A DNA stretch of 64,000 nt from CALCNS01 sp964425745 (lineage in GTDB: Bacteria > Bacillota > JAAYKD01). Of this stretch, positions 52,379-60,546 are shown in pieces. Where the stretch lies: NCBI GenBank assembly GCA_964425745.1, contig CAYRNW010000007.1:49900-113899 (forward strand). The letters are read 5' to 3'. Made by a program: the position numbers and the translations under genes. Position 1 is the stretch's first letter. Each line of letters starts with the position of its first letter. Below the pieces are notes generated by a model that was given only the letters and a program-made list of their open reading frames with translations, was not told the origin of the DNA and did not search any database.

Positions 52379-53506
52379 TTACCCTAATCGAGTTTTAAAA
52401 TCGTGGTAACCAAATTCTCGGATGATTTGACACTCGCCCTCCGTATTCATTAAAGCGATGCTCGGCAAAGGCATGCCGTTGAAGGTATTGGTCTTCACCA
52501 TAGTATAAATAGCCATATCTTCGAAGGTCAGCAGATCTCCGATTTGCAGAGGTCGATCAAAACTAAAATCCCCGATGATATCCCCAGCCAAGCAGGTAGG
52601 ACCGCCTAAGCGGTAGAGATGTGCTTTCTCACCCGGCACACCGGAGTCCTTCAGCGGTGGCCGATACGGCATTTCTAAAACATCGGGCATGTGGCAGACC
52701 GCAGAAGTATCAAGCAGAGCAATTTTCATTCCATTTTCAGTGATGTCCAAAACACGGGTCAAAAGCCACCCGGCATTGAGCGCAATAGCTTCACCGGGTT
52801 CTAAATAGACCTTTAACCCATACTTGTCCTGCATTTTGCGAATACACCGTTCTAAGCGTGGAATGTCATAATCCTCGCGGGTGATGTGATGCCCTCCACC
52901 AAAATTAATCCAGTTCATTTTCGCTAAAACATCGCCGAATTGAGCTTCCACCACATCCAAGGTGGTCTCTAAATCATCGGAGTTCTGCTGACACAGCGTA
53001 TGAAAATGAATTCCACTAACTCCGTCCAACTCCTCGACATCAAATTGATCGCGAGTGATTCCCAGACGGGAAAAAGGAGAACAAGGATCATAAATGGCAT
53101 GACCTACTTGCGTAGAACACTCCGGATTAATCCGCAGTCCGATTTCTTTTCCGGCGTTCAATACGGTCTCGCGATATCGTTTCAATTGAGAAAATGAATT
53201 GAAGACAACATGATCAGCATAGTGTAAGAGTTCTTGAATCTCTTGATCCCGATACGCCGCTGAAAAAACATGAGTTTCTTTGCCCATTTCTTCGGCGCCT
53301 AATCGAGCTTCGTAAATCCCGCTGGCAGCGCTGCCATCTAAAAACTCAGAAATCAAGGGATACAGTGGAAACATGGAAAAAGCTTTTTGAGCCAAAAGAA
53401 TCTTAGCACCGGTTCTTTGTGAGACACCCTGCAAAATCTCCAAATTACGGCGAAGGGCCTTTTCATCGATCAGATAACAAGGCGTTGGTAGTTCCGAAAC
53501 CCTCAT
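52379..53506 (-). CDS. nspC: Carboxynorspermidine/carboxyspermidine decarboxylase
   Basis: A 375-residue PLP enzyme of the alanine racemase-fold decarboxylase group. The PLP-binding Lys41 is in LLAQKAFSM, and HFHTLCQQNSDDLE, INFGGGHHITREDYD and LEPGEAI follow. NspC removes the carboxyl group from carboxynorspermidine or carboxyspermidine, giving norspermidine or spermidine. It is the last gene of the polyamine operon and follows the matching dehydrogenase at two bases. ATG 53506 is used rather than the earlier TTG. Lysine/diaminopimelate decarboxylase is a poorer fit, given the length and the neighbour. Confidence 0.9.
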   Translation of the reverse strand: MRVSELPTPCYLIDEKALRRNLEILQGVSQRTGAKILLAQKAFSMFPLYPLISEFLDGSAASGIYEARLGAEEMGKETHVFSAAYRDQEIQELLHYADHVVFNSFSQLKRYRETVLNAGKEIGLRINPECSTQVGHAIYDPCSPFSRLGITRDQFDVEELDGVSGIHFHTLCQQNSDDLETTLDVVEAQFGDVLAKMNWINFGGGHHITREDYDIPRLERCIRKMQDKYGLKVYLEPGEAIALNAGWLLTRVLDITENGMKIALLDTSAVCHMPDVLEMPYRPPLKDSGVPGEKAHLYRLGGPTCLAGDIIGDFSFDRPLQIGDLLTFEDMAIYTMVKTNTFNGMPLPSIALMNTEGECQIIREFGYHDFKTRLG

Positions 53507-53508
53507 GA

Positions 53509-54711
53509 TCAATCAACCAGCTTGGGTGCAAAACACTCCACCCAAGGCAAACCCCATTTGGGTAATTCCGCCATGAACGGATCCGGATCAAACTCTTCCA
53601 TCGTATAAACCCCGGGCTTTTGCCAGGTACCGGTTACTACCATCATTGCTCCAATCATCGCCGGCACACCGGTGGTATAGGAGATTGCTTGGGAACCTAC
53701 TTCTTTATAACTCTCCTCGTGATCACAAACATTATAGATGTAATAGGTCTTTTCTTTGCCATCCTTGCGTCCGGTAAAGATACAGCCAATGTTGGTCTTC
53801 CCCTTGGTGCGCGGTCCTAAAGAAGCGGGATCCGGCAAAACTGCTTTTAAGAACTGTAACGGAACAATCTGCTGGCCTTGGAACTCAATCGGTTCAATGG
53901 AGGTCATGCCTACGTTTTCCAAACATTTCAAATGAGTCAAATAGCTCTGGCCAAAGGTCATGAAAAACCGAATTCGTTTCACGCCGGGAATATTGAGGGC
54001 TAAAGATTCAATTTCCTCATGATGCATGAGGTACATATCTTTGACGCCTACTTCAGGGAAATCATAAACCCGTTTGATCTCCATAGGGTCGGTTTCCACC
54101 CAGGCTCCATTTTCCCAATACTTCCCCCTTGCAGAAACTTCACGAATATTGATTTCTGGGTTAAAGTTGGTTGCAAACGGATACCCATGGTCGCCGCCAT
54201 TGCAATCGAGGATATCGATGGTATCGATCTCGTCGAAATGATGCTTTAAGGCATAGGCCGCAAAAACACTAGTCACCCCGGGATCAAAGCCGCTCCCCAA
54301 AAGCGCGGTTATGCCAGCTTTTTCGAATGCATTGCGATACGCCCATTGCCAACTGTACTCAAAATGGGCGGTATCTTCCGGCTCGTAATTGGCGGTATCC
54401 ATATAATGGGTTTTGGTAGCCAGGCATGCTTCCATAATGGTCAGATCCTGATACGGTAAGGCCAGGTTCATCACAATGTCCGGTTTGACGCGGTTGATTA
54501 GGGCGACTAATTCATCGACTTGATTGGCGTCTACTTTCGCCGTAGTGATTTTGGTCTTGGTGGTCTTCTCCAATTTTGCCTTCAACTCATCACACTTTGC
54601 GCGTGTTCGGCTGGCGATGCAAATTTCTTCAAAGACTTCACTGTTCTGACAACATTTTTGAATCGCAACAGAACCCACTCCGCCGCATCCAATAATCAAA
54701 GCTCTTGCCAT
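53509..54711 (-). CDS. Carboxynorspermidine/carboxyspermidine dehydrogenase (saccharopine dehydrogenase family)
   Basis: A 400-residue NAD(P)-dependent enzyme. The Rossmann motif GCGGVGSVAIQKC lies at the N-terminus, and features of the saccharopine dehydrogenase family follow (VMNLALPYQDL, LLGSGFDPGVTSVFAAY). In polyamine synthesis it condenses putrescine (or diaminopropane) with aspartate semialdehyde and reduces the imine to the carboxylated triamine. The neighbour nspC completes the route. GGAG precedes the ATG. Assignment to this reaction rather than to lysine metabolism rests on the operon. Confidence 0.88.
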   Translation of the reverse strand: MARALIIGCGGVGSVAIQKCCQNSEVFEEICIASRTRAKCDELKAKLEKTTKTKITTAKVDANQVDELVALINRVKPDIVMNLALPYQDLTIMEACLATKTHYMDTANYEPEDTAHFEYSWQWAYRNAFEKAGITALLGSGFDPGVTSVFAAYALKHHFDEIDTIDILDCNGGDHGYPFATNFNPEINIREVSARGKYWENGAWVETDPMEIKRVYDFPEVGVKDMYLMHHEEIESLALNIPGVKRIRFFMTFGQSYLTHLKCLENVGMTSIEPIEFQGQQIVPLQFLKAVLPDPASLGPRTKGKTNIGCIFTGRKDGKEKTYYIYNVCDHEESYKEVGSQAISYTTGVPAMIGAMMVVTGTWQKPGVYTMEEFDPDPFMAELPKWGLPWVECFAPKLVD

Positions 54712-54732
54712 GCTACCATCTCCTCTATGTGT

Positions 54733-55593
54733 TTATTTTTGGTGTAAAGCCACCAGCATTTCTCGTATGATTTTTCCTGCAACCGCTGTGGAAACTCCAC
54801 TTGGGTCATAGGCCGGGCTAAGTTCATTGACATCGCAGCCAATCACATTGCATCGTTGGCAAACCTTGGTCGCTGCAATGCGCAATTCGTCAAAGGTCAC
54901 TCCTCCCGCCTCCGGAGTCCCTGTGCCGGGAAGCACGGAAGGGTCCATAACATCCAAATCTAAGGTGAAATACACTGGTTTCCCTTTCAACGATTCCAAA
55001 ATTTCATCTAAGGTATTGAAATTGAAAGGATTCATATAGGTATGGCCGGCTTTGCTCCAGCGGAATTCCTCGCCGTCACCGGAACGAATCCCGAATTGAA
55101 AAATCTTGCCGTCTCCTACCAGATCATGACAACGCTTCAATACGGTCGCATGGGATAACTCTTCACCAAAAAAGCTCTGCCGCAAATCGGTATGGGCATC
55201 GAAATGCACAATATGCAAATCCGGATACACTTGGACTGCCGCTTCTACAGCACCCAAGGTTACCAGATGCTCGCCACCAATCATGAAGGGGCGTTTGCCA
55301 TCTTTTAGAATCATCGCAGTGCGCTCATAGATCTGATCCAACATGCGTCTGCTGCTGCCAAAGGTGAATTGTAAATCGCCGCTGTCCATAATAGCGGAAT
55401 CGGTCAAATCGCCGTCTTGATACGGGCTATAGGTTTCCAAGCCCATCGATTCATTGCGAATCGTCATGGGTGCAAACCGAGTACCCGGGCGGAAAGAAGT
55501 GGTGCCATCGTAAGGAGCACCAAAAAGCACGGTCTCCGCCGTTTGATAATCGGCATCACAGCCAACAAAGTGTACGATATTCTTATTCAACAT
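54733..55593 (-). CDS. speB: Agmatinase (ureohydrolase)
   Basis: A 286-residue member of the arginase/agmatinase family. The metal ligands are in GGEH (His), HFDAHTDLR (Asp, His, Asp) and TLDLDVMDP (two Asp), all complete. It hydrolyses agmatine to putrescine and urea, linking arginine decarboxylase to the spermidine-forming enzymes in the same operon. It overlaps speE by 11 bases. Guanidine- or formimino-specific relatives cannot be fully excluded, but the operon argues for agmatine. Confidence 0.92.
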   Translation of the reverse strand: MLNKNIVHFVGCDADYQTAETVLFGAPYDGTTSFRPGTRFAPMTIRNESMGLETYSPYQDGDLTDSAIMDSGDLQFTFGSSRRMLDQIYERTAMILKDGKRPFMIGGEHLVTLGAVEAAVQVYPDLHIVHFDAHTDLRQSFFGEELSHATVLKRCHDLVGDGKIFQFGIRSGDGEEFRWSKAGHTYMNPFNFNTLDEILESLKGKPVYFTLDLDVMDPSVLPGTGTPEAGGVTFDELRIAATKVCQRCNVIGCDVNELSPAYDPSGVSTAVAGKIIREMLVALHQK

Positions 55594-56434
55594 TCTTTAG
55601 TTGATCCTCCACATAATTTGGTAAGGCAAAACTGCCTACATGAAGTCTTGTATTATAATATTTGGTTTTCAGTTGCAATTGATTCCATTGCTCGGCTCGC
55701 AGGTCGTGCACCGGGTGATACTTTTTGGAAGCGAAGCCAAACAGCCAATGTCCCGAAGGATAGGTAGGAATATGCACTTGATATACTTTGCTAATCGGGA
55801 AACTCTCAACAATGCGTTTATGAGCGCGCTTCATTGCTAACGCATTATACTCATAGTAGGGGCTTTCATGTTGATTGACCATGATCCCATCATCTTTTAA
55901 GGCTTTATAGCACGAACCATAAAACTCTTTGGTAAATAGGCCTTCGCCCGGTCCAATGGGGTCGGTGGAATCGACAATGATCAAATCATAGAAATTTTTC
56001 TTTCCACGCACAAATTTGACACCATCTTCATAATGGATGATGAGGCGCGGGTCATCAAACCGACAAGCGGTCTGAGGTAAGAACTCCTTACTGACTTCGA
56101 CGACGACCGGGTCGATCTCCACTAAATCGATATGCTCAATGGCTTCATAACGGGTCAGCTCACGGATTACACCTCCGTCGCCCGCCCCAATCACCAAGAC
56201 ATTGCGAACATTGGGATGTACGGCCATGGGAACGTGGGTAATCATTTCATGATAAATAAACTCATCTTTTTCAGTCAACATCATAAACCCATCGATGACC
56301 AAGAATCGTCCGAATTCCGGGGACTCGAAAATATCGATACGTTGATGTTCACTTTCTACGCTGTGCAGGTGACGATCGACTTTGATCGTAAAATTGACGT
56401 TGGGGCTATGTTTTTCGGTAAACCATAATTCCAT
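55583..56434 (-). CDS. speE: Spermidine synthase (aminopropyltransferase)
   Basis: A 283-residue aminopropyltransferase. A short beta-strand domain comes first, then the Rossmann-like domain: VIGAGDGGVIREL (AdoMet-moiety loop), VEIDPVVVE and VDSTDPIGPGEGLF, the last with the Asp that binds putrescine. It transfers aminopropyl from decarboxylated AdoMet, made by SpeD, to putrescine. Whether the acceptor is putrescine or a longer amine cannot be judged by eye. It lies between speA and speB. Confidence 0.92.
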   Translation of the reverse strand: MELWFTEKHSPNVNFTIKVDRHLHSVESEHQRIDIFESPEFGRFLVIDGFMMLTEKDEFIYHEMITHVPMAVHPNVRNVLVIGAGDGGVIRELTRYEAIEHIDLVEIDPVVVEVSKEFLPQTACRFDDPRLIIHYEDGVKFVRGKKNFYDLIIVDSTDPIGPGEGLFTKEFYGSCYKALKDDGIMVNQHESPYYEYNALAMKRAHKRIVESFPISKVYQVHIPTYPSGHWLFGFASKKYHPVHDLRAEQWNQLQLKTKYYNTRLHVGSFALPNYVEDQLKNVE

Positions 56435-56460
56435 AATGCTACTCCTTCTACTTGGTCGAA

Positions 56461-57918
56461 CTAATATTTCAAAACATTCAGTCGTTCTACCGCTAAATCC
56501 TCAGGTCCAATCATGGAACAACCTTTTTCTTTAGCATATTGAATATAACGGATCACTTCTTGGGTGATTTTTTCACCGGGAGCTAGTACCGGAATTCCCG
56601 GGGGATAGGCCATGACGAACTCGCTGCAGATTCGGCCAATTGTTTCTTCTAACGGAAGTTGTTCTTTTTCTGCGTAGAAGGCAGTTTGAGGAGCAACGGC
56701 TACAATTGGCACCACATACTCTTGCGTGAGCAATCCTGATTTCTCGCGACCGAAGCGACGTTGAATCTCCGATAACGCACTGACCAGGCGCTCTACATCC
56801 AACTTGCGGTCCCCTACTGAGATATAGGCCAAAATGTTACCAATATCTCCGAATTCGATCTGGATATCGTACTCATCACGCAACAGATCATAAACTTCGA
56901 TGCCGGCTAAGCCTGTATCGAGTGTGTAAATTGAAAGTTTAGTGCGATCAAAATCAAAAATACTGTCACTGTTAATCAGTTCATCGGAATAGGCATAATA
57001 GCCTTCCAACTGGTTGACCTCGTTCCGCGCATATTGCGCCAAGTTGGCCACATGGTCAAAGACTTCACCCCCACGCAGGGCTAAATTGCGGCGAGAAATA
57101 TCTAAACTGGAGAGCAGTAAATACGACGCGCTGGTGGTTTGGGTCAAATTGATGATCTGCCGCATGTAATCCGGATTCACACTTTTCCCGGTCAGTAAAA
57201 AGGAGCTTTGGGTTAAGCTTCCTCCCGATTTATGCATGCTCACCGCCGCCATATCGGCTCCGGCTGCCATACCGGAAATCGGCAAATTGCGACCAAACGA
57301 AAAATGTGTACCATGGGCTTCATCTACCAAAACCAACATATTATATTCGTGAGCTAATTTTACAATGGAGCGCAAGTCCGAACAGATCCCATAGTAAGTT
57401 GGATTATTGACTAAAATTGCCTTGGCATCGGGATTAAGACGAATCGCCTCTTCCACTTGTGAAACCGACATTCCTAAAGCAATGCCCAGTTGATGGTTGA
57501 TATCGGGGTTCACGTAGACCGGAGTAGCGCCACAGAGCACTAAAGCATTGATGGCACTGCGGTGTACGTTTCTTGGCAAAATGATCTTATCTCCTTGCTG
57601 ACATGCATAGAGGATCATGCTTTGCACCGAAGAAGTTGTTCCACCAACCATAAAAAAAGCATGATGTGCCCCAAAGGCATCTGCTGCAATCTCTTCGGCT
57701 TCACGAATCACAGAAACCGGATGCACCAAACTGTCGAGTGGCTTCATGGAATTAACATCGACGGTCAGGCACTGCTCGCCTAGAAAAGCTGTCAATTCCG
57801 GATTCCCTCTTCCCCTTTTATGCCCCGGAACATCGAACGGTACGACCCGCTGCTTTTTAAACTCTTGTAACGCCTCGTAAATCGGAGCACGTGTTTGATC
57901 AAGCTTGTGTTTGCTCAT
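56461..57918 (-). CDS. speA: Arginine decarboxylase, fold-type I (Orn/Lys/Arg decarboxylase family)
   Basis: A 485-residue PLP enzyme of the short Gram-positive type. VPGHKRGRG near the start, HAFFMVGGTTSSVQ, VDEAHGTH and the PLP-lysine segment SMHKSGGSLTQSS (Lys230) are intact, and a C-terminal domain starts near 380. The family includes lysine and ornithine decarboxylases; agmatinase downstream makes arginine the likely substrate. Its start overlaps the speD stop by four bases, so the first two steps are coupled. Confidence 0.9.
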   Translation of the reverse strand: MSKHKLDQTRAPIYEALQEFKKQRVVPFDVPGHKRGRGNPELTAFLGEQCLTVDVNSMKPLDSLVHPVSVIREAEEIAADAFGAHHAFFMVGGTTSSVQSMILYACQQGDKIILPRNVHRSAINALVLCGATPVYVNPDINHQLGIALGMSVSQVEEAIRLNPDAKAILVNNPTYYGICSDLRSIVKLAHEYNMLVLVDEAHGTHFSFGRNLPISGMAAGADMAAVSMHKSGGSLTQSSFLLTGKSVNPDYMRQIINLTQTTSASYLLLSSLDISRRNLALRGGEVFDHVANLAQYARNEVNQLEGYYAYSDELINSDSIFDFDRTKLSIYTLDTGLAGIEVYDLLRDEYDIQIEFGDIGNILAYISVGDRKLDVERLVSALSEIQRRFGREKSGLLTQEYVVPIVAVAPQTAFYAEKEQLPLEETIGRICSEFVMAYPPGIPVLAPGEKITQEVIRYIQYAKEKGCSMIGPEDLAVERLNVLKY

Positions 57919-58679
57919 TGATAGATGTTCCTTCCGCTGAAAATTTCAATCATTTCCCGGCGCAGATTACCCGAGATCTCCAACCGCAATTCCGGGGGCA
58001 ATTCATAGACATCGGTATTGAACAAATAGTTTTGCAAATCCATCTCTTTCAAGAGCATTTTTGTGTGAAAGATATTGGACTGATACACATTAACATCCAC
58101 TGCATCGTAGCGACGCAGCGTCTTATCATCGATATAGTCTTGAATGGATGTGATGTCATGGTCAATGAACAGCTTTTCGCCTTCTAAGTTACGTGTAAAC
58201 CCTCTCACCCGATAATCCATCGTGATGATATCGGAATCAAAGCTGCTGATTAAATAATCCAAAGTGGATAACGGGGTGATTTCACCACAAGTAGAAACGT
58301 CGATATCTGCTCGGAAAGTGGCAATGCTGGTATCGGGATGATATTCCGGATACGTATGGACGGTCACATGGCTTTTATCCAAATGGGCTGCAATGCCGTC
58401 TACTCCTTTGGGGTGAAGGCTGCCTTCAGCAATCAAAAAGGTTACAGAAGCGCCTTGGGGGTCATAATCTTGTTTGGATATGCTCAAAATCTGAGCACCG
58501 ATCATTTCTGTCAAGACCATCATGATATGTGTCAATCGTTCAGAATTATATTGCTCATCAATGTAGGCAATGTAATCCTTTTGCTCTCGTGAGGTTTTTG
58601 CATAACAAACATCATAAATGTTAAAGCTAAGAGATTTTGTTAAATTGTTGAACCCGTAAAGCTTAAGTTTGTTTTCCAT
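57915..58679 (-). CDS. speD: S-adenosylmethionine decarboxylase proenzyme, class 1a (E. coli type)
   Basis: A 254-residue AdoMet decarboxylase of the long proteobacterial type; the short Bacillus form is about 126 residues. The self-cleavage site is in HLDKSHVTVHTYPE, with Ser103 becoming the pyruvoyl group. NNLTKSLSFNIYDVCYAKT near the start and DYRVRGFTRNLEGEKLFIDH later match closely. It supplies decarboxylated AdoMet to SpeE. The ATG at 58679 has GGAGG six bases upstream. It is the first gene of the polyamine operon, behind a leader of about 440 bases that ends in a terminator stem. Confidence 0.95.
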   Translation of the reverse strand: MENKLKLYGFNNLTKSLSFNIYDVCYAKTSREQKDYIAYIDEQYNSERLTHIMMVLTEMIGAQILSISKQDYDPQGASVTFLIAEGSLHPKGVDGIAAHLDKSHVTVHTYPEYHPDTSIATFRADIDVSTCGEITPLSTLDYLISSFDSDIITMDYRVRGFTRNLEGEKLFIDHDITSIQDYIDDKTLRRYDAVDVNVYQSNIFHTKMLLKEMDLQNYLFNTDVYELPPELRLEISGNLRREMIEIFSGRNIYQ

Positions 58680-58702
58680 TAGCGTCCTCCAAACATGAAA
58701 AT

Positions 58703-58738
58703 AAAAAAGCAAGCGATGGTGGCATGCACATCACTTGC
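58703..58738 (-). terminator. Terminator stem directly before speD (possible attenuator)
   Basis: A ten-base-pair stem (GCAAGTGATG with CATCGCTTGC, one G-U pair) and a ten-base loop are followed by TTTTTTATTTTC. It ends only 24 bases before the speD start codon, between the leader promoter and the speD ribosome binding site. No convincing promoter lies after it, so the operon should depend on read-through. A competing small hairpin (CTTG/CAAG just upstream) could block the left arm. Confidence 0.75.
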
Positions 58739-58760
58739 TCGCAAGAATTATCACAGAACT

Positions 58761-58785
58761 CATTTTGGTGCCGGGCACTAAAATG
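58761..58785. repeat. REP-like palindrome in the speD leader
   Basis: CATTTT-A-GTGCC-C-GGCAC-C-AAAATG forms 11 base pairs with one mismatch and a very short loop. The GGTGCC(N)GGCAC core with A/T-rich outer arms resembles palindromes dispersed in Bacillota genomes. It does not have a T-tract and is unlikely to be a terminator. Confidence 0.5.
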
Positions 58786-58837
58786 GGTATTCCGGAAAAC
58801 TCCCTTGGTTGTTCGAATCGATTTCTAGAGTCTATAT

Positions 58838-59087
58838 AGCAAAGATTACTTTTACTACTCTTATTGATCGTTTCACAAGTTGATGCGCAAAATGCGCCCG
58901 ATGGTCAAGTATCCAACTTATAAAATTCGCAGGAGGCAAATACTCGCAGCTTGCCCGCGAAAATTTACCCAATCAATAAAGCAACCAAAAGTTGCCTTCC
59001 GTCTCTTCAACGGATTTTCGGCATTTGACCCGGCCGTCCGTGTAGCCTAAATCCTCCCGCGCGGGGGGATGGTCAAAAATATCTGCT
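58838..59087 (-). ncRNA. Large structured leader or noncoding RNA upstream of speD
   Basis: The 514 bases before speD hold no gene, but about 250 of them can fold into one multibranched RNA. Closing pairs: AGCAGAT (59081-59087) with ATCTTTGCT (58838-58846). Inside are TTTGACC (59071-59077) with GGTCAAA (59024-59030) around an ATCCCCCCGC/GCGGGAGGAT hairpin; GCAAC/GTTGC (58981-58995); and a long-range TTATTGAT (58972-58979) with ATCAATAA (58861-58868) around two further stems (GGCAA/TTGCC; AAGTTG/CAACTT with GCGCA/TGCGC). The size and complexity recall families such as raiA RNA, but I could not identify it. It may be a polyamine-operon riboswitch-type leader or a separate RNA. Confidence 0.55.
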
Positions 59088-59127
59088 TGAATTAACTCCG
59101 ACTCATGAATTCTCCAGATATGAATTA

Positions 59128-59156
59128 ATCTTAGCATAAAATTTTAACGATGTCAA
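59128..59156 (-). promoter_or_regulatory. Promoter of the leader RNA / polyamine operon
   Basis: On the minus strand TTGACA (59151-59156) and TAAGAT (59128-59133) are 17 bases apart. Transcription would start near 59121, about 440 bases before speD. It is the only strong promoter I find upstream of the six-gene operon. Confidence 0.75.
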
Positions 59157-59226
59157 TGAAGGAAAGTGTTTCGGATTTGGTGTCAATCGGTTACTAACCC
59201 GTGTATTTATGCAAAAATACGCAAGT

Positions 59227-60546
59227 TTACTCACTAATTTCCTCATAATCAACGTCATTTGTCTCGATTTCTTGGTTTGGATACACATAGGAAACCACAG
59301 GGGTCCGGCCAACAAGCAGTTCACGGAAACGATTCAATAAATCCGTTTCTGTAATTTCCTGTAGTTGCTGCGGGATATCCGTAAAGCGATACCCATACAA
59401 GCCAGCGGTGACCAAATTAATCGCTAACTCCTCACTGTTCTCAAAAGCCGAAAGCAATTCTCCCAACGTTTTTCTTTTCAAACGCGCCACGGCTTCTGGC
59501 TCGATAATTAGCTCAAGATCCGGTGTATTCAAATAGGTTAGAATTTTATTTTTTAGTTGTACCGGGTCCAAACTGTCTGCGCCTAAGATGATCGCTCCAA
59601 AATATGGTGTCGCATGATAATCCGAATGAAAGGAACTTCCAAACAGCTGCTCTTCCATGAGTTGCCAATAAAAGGCAGAAGAACGTCCGAAAAGAAGATC
59701 CACAAGGATATCCATTTCCAATTGACGACGCAACAAGGCAGGCCCGCTTTGAGGAGTCTTTCGATAATCACCAAATCCTAACCCAATCAAGGGACGAGCT
59801 GCTCTGGCAACGATGGAGAACTCAGATTCTGCCCCAGGTGACGTTGAGCTCGCTGGCCATAACGGACTAAATCCGGCACGTTTATAACTTCCCCAACTTT
59901 CCGCCAAGGCAAAAACCTCTTCTGCCGGCAGATCTGCAACGACAACAAGACGAGCTAACGTTGGCTTATAGTAGGCATCATAGCACGCGTACAAAAGCTC
60001 CGGTGTCACCTTCCGTACCGTTTCCTCTGTTCCCCCAATATCTTCGCCGGCCGGATGTTGACCATAGAGCCCTTGTCTTAAATTGATTTCCAAGCTTTCT
60101 TCGGGTTGGTCTTTGTACATCATCAATTCCTGAACGATAATCTCTTTTTCATTTTCAACACTTTCTTTTTCAAAAAAGGGTTGATCGGTATAGTCCAGGA
60201 GCAGTTGCAGAACCTCCGCCTGATTATCGCTGCAATCTGCCATATAAACGGTATGATCAAAATTGGTGAAGGCATTATCGTATGCACCTAACACCGCGAA
60301 AGCATCGCTAATACTGCTCCCGTCGGCTTGTTTAAACAATTGGTGTTCCAAAAAATGGGCGGTTCCGGCAGGGATCTCTTGTTCTAAACCGATCCGGTCT
60401 TGCAAACGCTGATGCAATGAACCAAAAGGGAAGGCCAACTGCGCAGACATGCGTTTGAAGCCTTTTCGATAAACCACTGTTACGTGCATCCCATTACTCA
60501 ATACCTTTTCGTGAATCGAAAAAGGGATTTGAAAACTCTCTACCAT
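59227..60546 (-). CDS. ymfH: M16 family zinc peptidase, catalytic partner (YmfH-like)
   Basis: A 439-residue M16 protease. The inverted zinc motif HFLEH is at residues 64-68 and the third ligand Glu lies in the ENEKEIIVQEL segment about 70 residues later; both are intact. YmfH-type proteins pair with a non-catalytic homologue encoded next to them, here the upstream gene. Related pairs process peptides (AlbE/AlbF, PqqF-like), but the substrate here is unknown. Its ATG directly follows the ymfF stop, so synthesis is coupled. Confidence 0.88.
   Translation of the reverse strand: MVESFQIPFSIHEKVLSNGMHVTVVYRKGFKRMSAQLAFPFGSLHQRLQDRIGLEQEIPAGTAHFLEHQLFKQADGSSISDAFAVLGAYDNAFTNFDHTVYMADCSDNQAEVLQLLLDYTDQPFFEKESVENEKEIIVQELMMYKDQPEESLEINLRQGLYGQHPAGEDIGGTEETVRKVTPELLYACYDAYYKPTLARLVVVADLPAEEVFALAESWGSYKRAGFSPLWPASSTSPGAESEFSIVARAARPLIGLGFGDYRKTPQSGPALLRRQLEMDILVDLLFGRSSAFYWQLMEEQLFGSSFHSDYHATPYFGAIILGADSLDPVQLKNKILTYLNTPDLELIIEPEAVARLKRKTLGELLSAFENSEELAINLVTAGLYGYRFTDIPQQLQEITETDLLNRFRELLVGRTPVVSYVYPNQEIETNDVDYEEISE

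Noticed and set aside
58838..59087. Assignment of the speD leader to a known riboswitch class
   Set aside because: I looked for the conserved cores of AdoMet, lysine, cobalamin, T-box and M-box leaders and of tmRNA, SRP, RNase P and 6S RNA and found none; a raiA-type identity remains possible but could not be shown by eye.
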